Counted from the stretch's first letter, positions 41,789 through 50,568 are shown. The stretch: DNA of 64,000 nucleotides from Bifidobacterium platyrrhinorum (GCF_010667645.1 NZ_WHZV01000002.1:226087-290086); one strand, 5' to 3'. The notes: generated by a model from the letters alone, not told the origin. Program-made: numbers and translations.

Positions 41789-41825
41789 GGAACCCCGCAT
41801 CTGACCATGTCAGGTGCGGGGTTCC
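41789..41825 (+). terminator. Terminator after rplL
   Basis: GGAACCCCGCATCTGA (41789-41804) pairs with TCAGGTGCGGGGTTCC (41810-41825) with one wobble pair over a 5-base loop. The T-run is poor. Confidence 0.75.
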
Positions 41826-41982
41826 TGCATAGTGGCCATGGCCGACTGGCCGGCCGGCGTGGCGTCCGTGCGGCCGGGCGGAGAATCTGTCGATTCGTCG
41901 GACGATAATGCGAACAAATGCGCCGTGGCATGACACAATAGGAAATAGTGCGTGAAATCCTCAGGAAAGGAAGGCCGACGCG

Positions 41983-43590
41983 GTGAGTGAGCAGACGGCG
42001 AGCCAGTGGCGATTGAAGGTCAGCGGCGGTGACCAGGTGAGCGTGCGCCCGGGCGAAAGCCTTGAAATCGGCCGCAAGCCGCTGCGTCCCCTGCCCGACG
42101 AGGGCATCGCACGGCTTGAGATTGACGACGCCACCAAATCCATGTCGAAGCGCCATGCCCGGTTCTCCGTGGCCGAGGACGGCAGCGCGGTGCTGCGCGA
42201 CCTCGATTCGACCAACGGCTCCTACGTCGTGAACGAGAAGGGCGAACTCCTGCGCATGCCCGCCGGCCGCGACGTGCCGCTGTCCTCCTCGCCGATGCGC
42301 ATCCAGTTCGGCGACGTGCCGATCGACTTCGTGCGCATCGAACCGGATACGCGCCCCGTGGCCCAGGTCTCCAACCTGTTCGAATACTCCACGGCCAACA
42401 CCGTGCGTCAGGAACCGGAGGCGGCGGACATGTCCGTCGACGAGATCCTCGACCTGCGCGCCGGCGAGCCGACCACCGTGTTCAACGCGCAGCACGCCCG
42501 TCACGCCGCCGTTTCGCCGCTCGCGCGCATCGCCGACATCGAGCCGGTCACGTTCGCGCCGATCACCCACACCGATCCCGATCCGTCCATCGTCGCCGTC
42601 GACCCCGCTCAGGCGTCCGACATGCCCGTCGAGGACGATGCGGCCCCCGCCGGAACATCTGGCGATGCCCATGATGACGCCTCCCGGGCCGTGCGGGATG
42701 CGCAACCCGTCCCCGCGCACGAGGACCCGTTCGCCGACGCGGACGACGCCGCGACGGTCGTGTTCGACGATCCCGCCGCGGGCGCCATCGTGCCCGCCGG
42801 CGCCGCCGCGGCCGAACCCGTCCATCCCGTTCCCGCGGTGCTGCCTTCCGATTCCTCCATCGACGAGCCGCCGGCCGATTCGATGCCGCTGCGCGTCGTC
42901 GACCCGTTGAAGCCGAGTCTGCCGCGCGACCTGTTCGCCGACGCGATGACCGCCTCCTCCGACGCGATGAAGGCCGTGCAGCCGTCACAGGCCAACGCCT
43001 CCACGGACAGGACCACCCCGATCGTCGTGGCCGCGGCCCCGACCGCCGAGGAGGTCGTCGCCGGCGAAACCGCCGTGTCCCAGACGCCGACGACACCCGC
43101 CGCGGACGATGCCGCGGCCCCCGGGACCGCCGTCCCGGCCGCATCCGGAACGACCGCCGACGAACCCGTCCGCACCGAAGCGCCCGCCGATCCACGCGCC
43201 GTCACCTTCGTGCCGATGAACGCCGCCGGCGACGCCACGGCCGTCGCGGCGTCCGTGACCCCCGATGAGACGGACGCGACCGGCGTCTACACGCCGGCCT
43301 TCGAACCGGGATCCGTGTTCGAGAAAGTCTCCAACGGCGAATTCGACAAGCCGCAGGCCCCCGTCGTCGAGGTCGACGGGATGACCTCCGAGGACGCCCG
43401 CCACACCACCGACATGACGTTGCAGTTCGAAATGGCGCGTCACGCCGAGCTGCTGCCCTTCCTCGCGATGAACCCGGCGCTGTACGATGACCTGTACGCA
43501 TGGCTCGCGGCGCAGGGCGACCGTGACATCGACGAAGCGCTCGCCCACAACGCGGGCTACCAGGATTACCGTGAAGCGGTAGGAAAGTGA
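41983..43590 (+). CDS. FHA-domain protein with variant leucine-rich C-terminus
   Basis: A 535-residue cytosolic protein. Residues ~10-110 are a forkhead-associated domain: LEIGRKPL with Gly30-Arg31, SMSKRHARF with Ser55 and His58, and DLDSTNGSYVV with Asn78-Gly79. These residues bind phosphothreonine peptides, usually products of Ser/Thr kinases. Residues ~145-470 are low-complexity Ala/Pro/Asp, likely disordered. The end (ARHAELLPFLAMNPALYDDL, then YAWLAAQGD) resembles the variant leucine-rich repeat of actinobacterial signalling proteins. The GTG follows GGAAAGGAAGG. The next gene starts 7 bases after the stop, so the two are cotranscribed. The partner phosphoprotein is not in this window. 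Confidence 0.85.
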   Translation: MSEQTASQWRLKVSGGDQVSVRPGESLEIGRKPLRPLPDEGIARLEIDDATKSMSKRHARFSVAEDGSAVLRDLDSTNGSYVVNEKGELLRMPAGRDVPLSSSPMRIQFGDVPIDFVRIEPDTRPVAQVSNLFEYSTANTVRQEPEAADMSVDEILDLRAGEPTTVFNAQHARHAAVSPLARIADIEPVTFAPITHTDPDPSIVAVDPAQASDMPVEDDAAPAGTSGDAHDDASRAVRDAQPVPAHEDPFADADDAATVVFDDPAAGAIVPAGAAAAEPVHPVPAVLPSDSSIDEPPADSMPLRVVDPLKPSLPRDLFADAMTASSDAMKAVQPSQANASTDRTTPIVVAAAPTAEEVVAGETAVSQTPTTPAADDAAAPGTAVPAASGTTADEPVRTEAPADPRAVTFVPMNAAGDATAVAASVTPDETDATGVYTPAFEPGSVFEKVSNGEFDKPQAPVVEVDGMTSEDARHTTDMTLQFEMARHAELLPFLAMNPALYDDLYAWLAAQGDRDIDEALAHNAGYQDYREAVGK

Positions 43591-43597
43591 GCGGACG

Positions 43598-46500
43598 ATG
43601 AGTGCACAACCCACGCTCGACCGTCTCCAGCAGTGGCACGACCAGTACCGCGCCTCGCTGGTGCCATCCCCGTTGGAGAACATCAGCCAGCTCTCCGCGC
43701 AGCTCGACCTGACCCACGCCCACCCCTCGGGCATCGCCCAGCTGTTCGCCTCCGGGCACGTCACCCTGGAATCGCTGTTCCGCGACAACGGCATGCTGCG
43801 CGCCGCCGAACGCCGTCTGGGCCGCGTGCTCGAAGACCGCGGCGCCCGCAAGCGCATGAGCGGCGTGGCCGAACTGTCCCTCGTCGTGGGCGTCGCCACC
43901 TGGCGGGGCAACGCGCTGCCCGTCCTGCTCTACCCGGTCGAGGCCGTCTCCTCGGACACGCCCGGCCAGTCGTCGATCACCTTCACCGGCAACGTGTCGC
44001 TCAACGCCTCGTTCGTGTCCGTGATGCACTCGGCCGGCGTCGACATCGACGAGGAATACCTGTTCGACGGCTCCCACTACGCCTCCGGCACGCCCGAGAC
44101 CTCCGCCGTGTTCGGCACGATCACCGAACAGGCCAAGCGCGCGATCGGCGACTTCTCCATCGAGCGCCATATCATCCTCGGCTGCTTCATGGAACCCTCC
44201 GCGCAGGTGCTCACCGAAACGCAGCGCATCATCGACAGGCTCGGCGACGGTCCGAGCGGCAACCCGCTGCTCGACGCGCTCGCCGGCGACAAGGACGCCA
44301 TCGAGGCGTTGCGCGGCGCTCCCATTCCCGACTACAGCCCGTTCGACGCCGACCCGCACACCGAATACGAGGTGGGTGACGTCGACAACACCGTGCGCTA
44401 TGCGGCGCAGCTCGCCGCCGCCGGCCATTCCATCGCCATCGACGGCGCGCTCGGCCGTGACACCGCCGAACAGGCGGCGGCCATCGCATCGCGTTGCGTG
44501 ATGAACGGCCGCACCGTCCTGTACGCGCCGGGCGTGGCCGAACAGAAGCGCCGCTTCATGCAGGTCATGCGCGCGAACGAGATGCAGGGCCTGCTGCTCG
44601 ACATCGCCGACGAACGGGCGAACGCCAGCATCGATCGGCAGCTCATCACCGCCGTCGGATTCCAGTCCGGCGTCGCCACCCAGCATTTCGACCAGCTGGC
44701 CGACGAACTCGTCGGCGTGCGCTCCCGTCTGACCCGCTACTTGGGCGACCTGCACGGGGTGAGCGAGAAGTGGGGCGTGTCCGCCTACCAGACCATCCAG
44801 AACCTCGCCGCGATCTCCGTGGCGCCCACGCATCCGGCCACGCGCGTCAGGCTCACCGAGACGACCGCGCGCCAGGTCGCCGGCCACATGGACGAGTGGA
44901 CGAAGAAGCTCGAACGCGCCGGCGAGGTCGGCGAATACACGATCGGGCCGAACGACACCGCATGGTACAAGGCCTCGCTCACCAGCGAGAAGGAGGCGGT
45001 GAACGCCTACCAGCGGGTCGTCGACCTGCTCGAGAAGGTGCTGCCCGCCGTGCGCGAGCACGTCTCCGCCACCGTGCAGGCGTGCGGCTTCCCCGTGCCC
45101 GCCACGGCGCGCGACTGGAGCCGCCAGATCATCGTGCTCAAGAACCTGCGCCGCGTGCTCGACGTGTTCCAGCCGGAGATCTTCGAACGCGACGTCGATG
45201 CGATGATCGAGGCCAGCAAGCCGAAGGCCGACCGCAAGGCCGAAGGCACCACGATGGGCTTCTGGGAGCGTCGCCGCCACCTGCGCGAGGCCAGGTCGCT
45301 GCTGCGCGTCGGCGCCCAGGTCGAGGACCTGCACGCCGCACTCGTCGTCGTCAGGAAGCAGTCCGAGCAGTGGCACACGCTCGTGCCGCACGGCGGATGG
45401 CCCGTCCTGCCGCCCAAGCTCGACCAGATGATCGCCGCGCAGGAGACCATGTCCGCCGACATGACCGCGCTCGACGCGGTGCTCAGCACCACGCCGCAGG
45501 GCGGCGAACTCGAGACCCGCGACTTCAACGAGGTCGAGGCCCGGCTCAAGGCGCTCCTCGAGGACCACAAGGCCCTCGACGACCTGCCCGAACGCTGCCG
45601 GCTCGAGAACGAGTTCCAGCAGGTCGGCCTCAACGACCTCGTCGCCGACTTCACCAACCGCCGCATCGACCCCACGGCCGTGGGCGCCGAACTCCAGCTC
45701 GCCTGGTGGACCACCGTGTTCGAGGACATCGTGCGCTCCTCGCCGATCATCTCGAACCAGGACGGCTCGGTGCTCGCCAACGCCACCGAACGCTTCGAGC
45801 AGGTGGACGTCGAACACGTGCGCTCCATCGGCCCGATGGTCGCCCAGGAGTCCATGCGCCGCCTGTGCGACCTGCTGTTCGCCCGCACTCAGGAGGCGAA
45901 CCTCCTGCACACGCAGCTCGCCGGCCGCACCCACCTGTCGCTCGACCGCATCCGCCGCGACCACGCCGAGATCTTCGCCGCCGCCAAGCCGATCCTCATG
46001 GCCACGCCCGACACGCTCGCCTCGCTCACCGAGGCGAAACCGCTCGCCGACGTCGCCATCATCGACGCCTGCGCGCACATCCCGCCGATCCAGCTGCTCA
46101 GCATCGTCGTGCGCGTCAAGCAGGTCGTCGTCATCGCGCATCGCGGCACCGTCACCTGCATGGGCCTCAAGCAGCTCATCAACGCCCTGCCCGTCGTCGA
46201 GGTCAAGTCGCATCCGGTGCGCCGCGCGCCCGTCCTGAGCGAATTCCTCGAATCCGAAGGCTACGGCGCCGTGCGCTACGACGTCACCACCGAGGGCGCC
46301 CGCGGCCATGTGGCCTACCACAAGATCGACGACGCCAACGGCACGCCGGTCTTCTCCACCGGGCTGGTCGAATCCAGCCAGCAGGAGATCGACGCGGTCG
46401 TCAGGCTCATCACCGAACGTGCCGCCGGCTTCGCCATCGTGCCCGCCAGCTACATGCTCACCGTCGTCACGCTCACCGACGTGTTCCGCGTGCGTCTCGG

Positions 46501-47200
46501 CTCGGAGCTCAAGCTCCTGGCCGCCAAGGACAAGTCGATGAACAGCTTCCTGCGCCACGTGCGCATCGTCGGCATCCGCGAGGTCGCCGGCGCCCAGGCC
46601 ACCGACGTGATCCTGTCGCTGTGCTATGCGAAGACCGCGCACGGCAGGCTCCTGCAGCAGTTCGGCGCGCTCGAGGACATCGGCGGCCGCGGCATGCTGC
46701 TCGACGCGCTGGCGCTCGCCGACCGCAACGTCGACATCGTCTCCGCGTTCTCCTCCGACGAGATGGAGGATGAACGCATCCACACGCCGGGCGTGAAACT
46801 GCTCAAGACCATGCTCGTCTGGGCCGAGCACCTCGCCGACGAGGACGCGCACCCCGTGGAGCTCGCCTCCGGCAAGAACACGCTGTTCAACGACCTGGCC
46901 GACCGCATCCGCGCACGCGGACTCGACGTGGCCATCGACTACGGATTCGACAAGGGGCTGACCATCCCGATGGTCGTGGGCCTCAAGGACAAGCCGTACG
47001 CGTTGGCGGTGCTCACCGACGACGCCGGCTACATGTCCATCCAGTCGACGCGTGAACGCCACCGCATGCTCACCGCCGACCTGATGACGCTCGGCTGGTC
47101 CGCCATCACCGTGTGGAGCGTCGGCGCGTTCGTCAACCCGGAGAAGGAAGTCGACCGCATCGTCGCCAGGGTCGGCGAAATGTACCGGGAGGTCCAATGA
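43598..47200 (+). CDS. Degenerate SF1 helicase/nuclease-like protein
   Basis: A 1200-residue protein whose order of blocks resembles DUF4011/DNA2-NAM7-type SF1 helicases with a C-terminal Vsr/MTES_1575-like nuclease, but the catalytic motifs are lost. At the Walker A place is AIDGALGRDTAEQ (283-290), with Thr where Lys is required. At Walker B is VAIIDACAHIPP (823-830) instead of DEAS/DEAxQ. The GD-x-x-QLPP motif is replaced by AHRGTVTC (847-854). The nuclease-like end (DRIRARGLDVAIDYGFDKGL, then AVLTDDAGY) lacks the acidic pair, though LTADLMTLGWSAITVWSVGAF still matches. Residues ~560-760 are helical. It probably serves as a scaffold with its FHA neighbour. The helicase ancestry is inference from pattern. 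Confidence 0.7.
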   Translation: MSAQPTLDRLQQWHDQYRASLVPSPLENISQLSAQLDLTHAHPSGIAQLFASGHVTLESLFRDNGMLRAAERRLGRVLEDRGARKRMSGVAELSLVVGVATWRGNALPVLLYPVEAVSSDTPGQSSITFTGNVSLNASFVSVMHSAGVDIDEEYLFDGSHYASGTPETSAVFGTITEQAKRAIGDFSIERHIILGCFMEPSAQVLTETQRIIDRLGDGPSGNPLLDALAGDKDAIEALRGAPIPDYSPFDADPHTEYEVGDVDNTVRYAAQLAAAGHSIAIDGALGRDTAEQAAAIASRCVMNGRTVLYAPGVAEQKRRFMQVMRANEMQGLLLDIADERANASIDRQLITAVGFQSGVATQHFDQLADELVGVRSRLTRYLGDLHGVSEKWGVSAYQTIQNLAAISVAPTHPATRVRLTETTARQVAGHMDEWTKKLERAGEVGEYTIGPNDTAWYKASLTSEKEAVNAYQRVVDLLEKVLPAVREHVSATVQACGFPVPATARDWSRQIIVLKNLRRVLDVFQPEIFERDVDAMIEASKPKADRKAEGTTMGFWERRRHLREARSLLRVGAQVEDLHAALVVVRKQSEQWHTLVPHGGWPVLPPKLDQMIAAQETMSADMTALDAVLSTTPQGGELETRDFNEVEARLKALLEDHKALDDLPERCRLENEFQQVGLNDLVADFTNRRIDPTAVGAELQLAWWTTVFEDIVRSSPIISNQDGSVLANATERFEQVDVEHVRSIGPMVAQESMRRLCDLLFARTQEANLLHTQLAGRTHLSLDRIRRDHAEIFAAAKPILMATPDTLASLTEAKPLADVAIIDACAHIPPIQLLSIVVRVKQVVVIAHRGTVTCMGLKQLINALPVVEVKSHPVRRAPVLSEFLESEGYGAVRYDVTTEGARGHVAYHKIDDANGTPVFSTGLVESSQQEIDAVVRLITERAAGFAIVPASYMLTVVTLTDVFRVRLGSELKLLAAKDKSMNSFLRHVRIVGIREVAGAQATDVILSLCYAKTAHGRLLQQFGALEDIGGRGMLLDALALADRNVDIVSAFSSDEMEDERIHTPGVKLLKTMLVWAEHLADEDAHPVELASGKNTLFNDLADRIRARGLDVAIDYGFDKGLTIPMVVGLKDKPYALAVLTDDAGYMSIQSTRERHRMLTADLMTLGWSAITVWSVGAFVNPEKEVDRIVARVGEMYREVQ

Positions 47201-47397
47201 GCGAGTATTCGCCCACCCGCCGCACGCCGCGTAAACACAAGCGCGTCGTGCGCGAGGGGACCGAACGGTTCGACGCCGACGGCGTCAAGCTCGAGCCTGC
47301 CGACATGATGACCGAACGCCAGCGCGAGGCTGACGACGACAAACGCATCCTCGGAGAACTGCCGCCTCATTGGGCGGTGTTCAACGACAAGCGTTGA
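47197..47397 (+). CDS. Small basic protein of unknown function
   Basis: A 66-residue protein (MSEYSPTRRTPRKHKRVVRE..., ending HWAVFNDKR). The ATG overlaps the stop of the preceding gene (ATGA) and follows GGGAGGTCC, so it is translationally coupled to the helicase-like gene. The first 20 residues are strongly basic and the middle is acidic. I recognise no domain. Coupling suggests a stable partner of the upstream proteins. Its last 30 bases are duplicated at 47494-47524. Confidence 0.75.
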   Translation: MSEYSPTRRTPRKHKRVVREGTERFDADGVKLEPADMMTERQREADDDKRILGELPPHWAVFNDKR

Positions 47398-47524
47398 CCC
47401 CACCCAATGAGGCGGCCTTCGCGGCCGTCCATGGTGCGGCCGCTCACTTCGCCTACGGAAAGCCCACAGGGCTTTCCGCTTGACGGCTCAGCCCATTGGG
47501 CGGTGTTCAACGACGGGCGTTGAC
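47361..47524 (-). repeat. GGT/TGT-loop hairpin element, copy d, with duplicated gene 3' end
   Basis: On the minus strand the hairpin GGAAAGCCC-TGT-GGGCTTTCC (47477-47457) is followed by GTAGGCGAAG and preceded by GAGCCGTCAAGC, as in copy b. A 31-bp sequence, CATTGGGCGGTGTTCAACGA and 11 further bases, at 47368-47398 covers the end and stop of the 66-aa gene. It recurs at 47494-47524 with two changes. GCCGCCTCATTGGG (47361-47374) also pairs with CCCAATGAGGCGGC (47402-47415). Confidence 0.75.
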
Positions 47525-47535
47525 GCCTTTGCTTT

Positions 47536-48276
47536 TCAGCGCATGACGGCGACCACGGCTCCGAGTTCGGCGGACGCCATCACACGCAACGCCGCATCCG
47601 GCGGCATGGCCAATGGGATGACGGCGGCACCGGAGCCGCCTTCGTCGGCGGCCGCCCGCGCCATGACGAGCGTCTCCTCGGCCAGCGTGCACGGACGTAC
47701 GCCGTCCGTTCCCGCCGGGGCCGTCACATCCGTGCCCGCGTAGCCGGTATGACCGGCATCGTTTCCTCCATCCGCATCCTCCTTATCACCGTTCGTATCG
47801 TTCCCGCCGTCGACTTCGGCACCGCAGCCCACGGCCGACACCAGCGACACCATGTCGCCGGGGATCAGACGCGACGCGTCGTTCGCCACACGCACCTCGA
47901 GCACCGTCATGCCGGAAGGCACGACCGGCGCGTCGCGGGCGTTCGTGGGGAACAACGGCTGATACGCCATCAGATCCGTCTGCGCCACACGCCCCACCGC
48001 ATCCCGACGGTCCGACAAGGCTCCGGACACGACGGGGGAGTAGGGCGCTTCGACGATCCTGACATCGCCGTCACGGATCACGTTCCCGCGTTCCACGTCG
48101 CGGGAAGCCACCACCACGGTGGTCTTGGACGTCATCGCGTCCAGCGAGGTCAGCACCAGCACCACGGCGAAACCGGAACACAACGCCATGACCAGCCGCA
48201 TCAGCCGGGCACGCGCGCGTTTCGCGGCCAACGTGGGGCGGGTGAGCCTCGCCCAAGGCATCCTGAACCTCGTCAT
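47536..48276 (-). CDS. SAF-domain membrane protein
   Basis: A 246-residue protein. A basic N-terminus and one membrane helix (residues ~26-45, LVMALCSGFAVVLVLTSL) precede an SAF domain (~51-113, VVVASRDVERGNVIRDGDV, VGRVAQTDLMAYQPLF), as in CpaB/FlgA-like proteins. A later part PSGMTVLEVRVANDASRLIPGDMVSLV matches the RcpC/CpaB pattern. An Asp/Gly-rich insert lies at ~150-185. CpaB proteins act in Flp pilus assembly, but no pilus genes are near, so the function is open. ATG 48276 was chosen over an in-frame TTG at 48312; the binding site is weak for both. Confidence 0.7.
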   Translation of the reverse strand: MTRFRMPWARLTRPTLAAKRARARLMRLVMALCSGFAVVLVLTSLDAMTSKTTVVVASRDVERGNVIRDGDVRIVEAPYSPVVSGALSDRRDAVGRVAQTDLMAYQPLFPTNARDAPVVPSGMTVLEVRVANDASRLIPGDMVSLVSAVGCGAEVDGGNDTNGDKEDADGGNDAGHTGYAGTDVTAPAGTDGVRPCTLAEETLVMARAAADEGGSGAAVIPLAMPPDAALRVMASAELGAVVAVMR

Positions 48277-48487
48277 ACCGCCATGGTCGGGTATGGGGGA
48301 GCGGGTGCGCAATCCGTGCGACCAATGTGTACAGAGCTACCCCTACGAATCTTCACACGTTGTTCGAACGCCCGGGTGAGCGGGGTATTCCGGAACCCCG
48401 GGGGGCCGAAATACCCTCATGCCCTCATACGACCGGCCACACGGTGCCCACGCGTTGGTCCCCATCCCCGGGCGTCGCGCGGATATG

Positions 48488-48550
48488 AAAAACCGCACCT
48501 TCCGATTCGCCAAGGCCGAAGCAATTCGGCCCGACGATCGGAAGGTGCGG
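48488..48550 (-). terminator. Terminator downstream of fmdB
   Basis: CCGCACCTTCCGAT (48493-48506) pairs perfectly with ATCGGAAGGTGCGG (48537-48550), enclosing a small CCGAA/TTCGG hairpin. On the minus strand it is followed by TTTTTC. The gap 48277-48698 holds this, the hairpin at 48570-48599 and little else I can name. Confidence 0.8.
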
Positions 48551-48569
48551 TCCAAGCCCGGTTCCAGTC

Positions 48570-48599
48570 ATCCGGGGAGAGGCGATGCGCTCCCCGGAT
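48570..48599 (-). terminator. Second hairpin downstream of fmdB
   Basis: ATCCGGGGAG and CTCCCCGGAT pair perfectly around a 10-base loop. It is met before the stronger terminator when transcribing the minus strand. Confidence 0.5.
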
Positions 48600-48698
48600 C
48601 GGGGACGGGTAAGCACAATGGGTAAGCACGATGGCCCCGTCATCCGGGGATGCCGCCCGATCGGACGGCCATACCGCCTATTCGGGCGGCAGTCCGGC

Positions 48699-48884
48699 TC
48701 ACTTCTTGCCGGAATCGGTGCGGTAGAAGCCGCTGCCCTTGAACTCGATCGGCACGGCGGAGAAGATCTTGCGCACCTGCTCCTCATGGCACTCGGGGCA
48801 GACGGTGATCGGGGCGTCGTCGAACGACTGGCGCTCGGTGAAATCGTATCCACAGCTCTTGCAACGGTAATGATAGGTAGGCAA
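48699..48884 (-). CDS. FmdB-family zinc ribbon protein
   Basis: A 61-residue protein MPTYHYRCKSCGYDF..., with four cysteines in two pairs (CKSC, CPEC) forming a zinc ribbon, then KIFSAVPIEFKGSGFYRTD, the usual FmdB C-terminus. A TTG start is preceded by GGAGGAACACG. The family was named for a formamidase regulator, but the role of these small proteins is not settled. Downstream of the 5-FCL gene on the same strand (188-base gap). Confidence 0.9.
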   Translation of the reverse strand: MPTYHYRCKSCGYDFTERQSFDDAPITVCPECHEEQVRKIFSAVPIEFKGSGFYRTDSGKK

Positions 48885-49072
48885 CGTGTTCCTCCAACAG
48901 ACGACGATCCTGCCCGGAAACGTTCCGGGGCGCCCGCATGTCCGATGTTCATGACATTCGCAGGCCCCGCGCGATCCGGTGTATGCAACCGTACATATCC
49001 TAATCGTCCATGCGACACGTTCCGCCGTCGCCGAACGCCCGGCGACCACGATGCGGACATCGCCTGGAAACG

Positions 49073-49777
49073 TCAGAACATCGTCAGGCCGTCCGGCGTG
49101 AGCACGCCGTCGACCGGCAGGTCGTGCGCCTCCCTGGGCAGGGGCTCCTCGCCGCGCCCGCGCACCTCCCACGGCCAGCACACCGCGATGACCGCCGCGC
49201 CGGGCGCACGATGCTCCAGCGCCCGGTCGTACCATCCGCCGCCGCGTCCCAGACGCGTGCCCGAGGCGTCCACCGCCAGCGCCGGCACCAGGATGAGCGA
49301 GGCCTCTCCCAGCGCATGGGCGTCCAACGCGCCCACCTCCGGCTCGTCGGGCCGGTGATGACCGGCCCCCGCGTCCATGGCGCGAAGCTCGTCCATGTCG
49401 TGCAGCTCGCCCCAGCCGACATCCAGACCCGCGCCCAGCATCGGCACCAGCACGCGCCTTCCGGACTCCAGCAGTGCGCCGAGCAACGGACGCAGCTCGA
49501 TCTCCGACCCCATCGAGACGTACGCCGCCACCGTCCCCGGCCCGTCCGCGAACGTTCCGGTGCCGATCCCGGCCCCGGTCTCCCCGGTCTCGGCATCTCG
49601 GGCCGTGGCCTCTCCGTTCTCACTCTCCTCGACCGTGGCGGCCCCGGCCATCGCACCCAACATCTCGTCCAACAGCCCGCGCAACCGTTCCCCGGCTCGT
49701 TCGCGCTCCGACGGCGGCACCGTTTTGCGACGGGCGATCGCGGCGTGGCGCAGCTCGCGTTTCGTATGTGCTTCCAT
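49073..49777 (-). CDS. 5-formyltetrahydrofolate cyclo-ligase
   Basis: A 234-residue enzyme that converts 5-formyl-THF to 5,10-methenyl-THF with ATP. The N-terminus KRELRHAAIARRKTVPPSERE, the central DVGWGELHDMDEL and the C-terminal LVPALAVDASGTRLGRGGGWYDRAL match the family; GRGGGWYDR is the nucleotide-binding signature. A ~35-residue Glu/Gly-rich insert lies near residues 45-80. ATG 49777 is 7 bases after a TATGCT -10 box, hence leaderless; ATG 49789 is an alternative. Confidence 0.9.
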   Translation of the reverse strand: MEAHTKRELRHAAIARRKTVPPSERERAGERLRGLLDEMLGAMAGAATVEESENGEATARDAETGETGAGIGTGTFADGPGTVAAYVSMGSEIELRPLLGALLESGRRVLVPMLGAGLDVGWGELHDMDELRAMDAGAGHHRPDEPEVGALDAHALGEASLILVPALAVDASGTRLGRGGGWYDRALEHRAPGAAVIAVCWPWEVRGRGEEPLPREAHDLPVDGVLTPDGLTMF

Positions 49778-49784
49778 GACGGCC

Positions 49785-49790
49785 AGCATA
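49785..49790 (-). promoter_or_regulatory. -10 box TATGCT, leaderless start of the 5-FCL gene
   Basis: On the minus strand TATGCT is followed by GGCCGTC and the ATG at 49777. It stands almost back to back with the -10 box of the divergent GNAT gene. Confidence 0.6.
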
Positions 49791-49815
49791 CGACCGCGGT
49801 TTTTCGGCGGCGTGG

Positions 49816-49821
49816 CACAAT
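49816..49821 (+). promoter_or_regulatory. -10 box CACAAT, leaderless start of the GNAT gene
   Basis: CACAAT is followed by 7 bases (GGTGGGC) and GTG at 49829. No ribosome binding site is present. Confidence 0.5.
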
Positions 49822-49828
49822 GGTGGGC

Positions 49829-50563
49829 GTGTCAGTTTTCCAGACCCTCCGCCACGCGTTCGCCCCGGCCGACCCGAACGCCATCCGCGTGCCCGTCGTC
49901 CTCCACGCGCCGGCCGGCCTCCCGCCGATCACGCTGCGCACGATGAGCGCCGACGACGAGGACGAATGGAACGAGGTGCGGTGGGGCAACGACGCATGGC
50001 TCAAACCGTGGGAGTCCGGCGATCCGATGCACGGCCCGGGCATCACCTTCAACCAGTGGCTCGCCATGCAGCGTCGCAACGAGGACCGTGGCGCCGGGGT
50101 CGTGCTGCTCATCGAATACCGCATGCGCATCGTCGGCCAGATCTCGATCGGGGCGATCACCTACGGCGCCATGCGCACCGGCGTGGTCGGCTACTGGGTG
50201 GCGCAGGACCACGCCGGGCTCGGCATCGCCCCCGCCGCGCTCGCCATGCTCGCCGACTGGGCGATAGGCGACCCCACCGGCCCGCGGCTGCACCGGCTCG
50301 AGATCGCCATCCTGCCGGACAACGCCCGTTCGCTCGCCGTGGTGCGCAAGGTGGGCGCACGCCACGAAGGCCTGCGTCCCTTCTACATGTACGTCGCGGG
50401 CCGGTGGCGTTCGCACGAGACCTTCAGCCTGCTCGCCGAGGACATGGGGGAGGGGTTCGCGGCACGCCTCGCCGCACGGCCCGCGACGCGCCGTTCCGGG
50501 CCCGAGCCCCCCGACACGCCATCCCCCAATGCGGTGAATGTGCCGCCCCTCTCCTATTCTTGA
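49829..50563 (+). CDS. GNAT acetyltransferase, RimJ/RimL type
   Basis: A 244-residue protein with a GNAT fold: PITLRTMSADDEDEWNEVRW, GQISIGAITYGAMRTGVVGYWV, the acetyl-CoA-binding part AQDHAGLGIAPAALAMLADWA, LEIAILPDNARSLAVVRKVGARHEG and the end RPFYMYVAGRWRSHETFSL. The order is that of ribosomal-protein N-acetyltransferases (RimJ), which modify protein N-termini; other small substrates are possible. GTG 49829 fits the leaderless spacing; ATG 49820 would add three residues. The stop codon is directly after the -10 box of the next gene. Confidence 0.85.
   Translation: MSVFQTLRHAFAPADPNAIRVPVVLHAPAGLPPITLRTMSADDEDEWNEVRWGNDAWLKPWESGDPMHGPGITFNQWLAMQRRNEDRGAGVVLLIEYRMRIVGQISIGAITYGAMRTGVVGYWVAQDHAGLGIAPAALAMLADWAIGDPTGPRLHRLEIAILPDNARSLAVVRKVGARHEGLRPFYMYVAGRWRSHETFSLLAEDMGEGFAARLAARPATRRSGPEPPDTPSPNAVNVPPLSYS
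50555..50560 (+). promoter_or_regulatory. -10 box TATTCT, leaderless start of the next gene
   Basis: TATTCT lies inside the last codons of the GNAT gene and ends 8 bases before the ATG at 50569. Confidence 0.6.
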
Positions 50564-50568
50564 GTGTT

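Noticed and set aside
43202..47197. 1331-codon minus-strand open frame opposite the FHA and helicase-like genes
   Set aside because: Composition (His, Asp, Val, Gly repeats) is that of an antisense shadow; the plus-strand genes have starts, binding sites and coupling.
41983..47397. Anti-phage defence island built on the helicase-nuclease gene
   Set aside because: The motifs needed for ATPase and nuclease activity are missing and neighbours are housekeeping genes (rplJL, groES, tRNAs), so a direct nuclease defence role is not supported.
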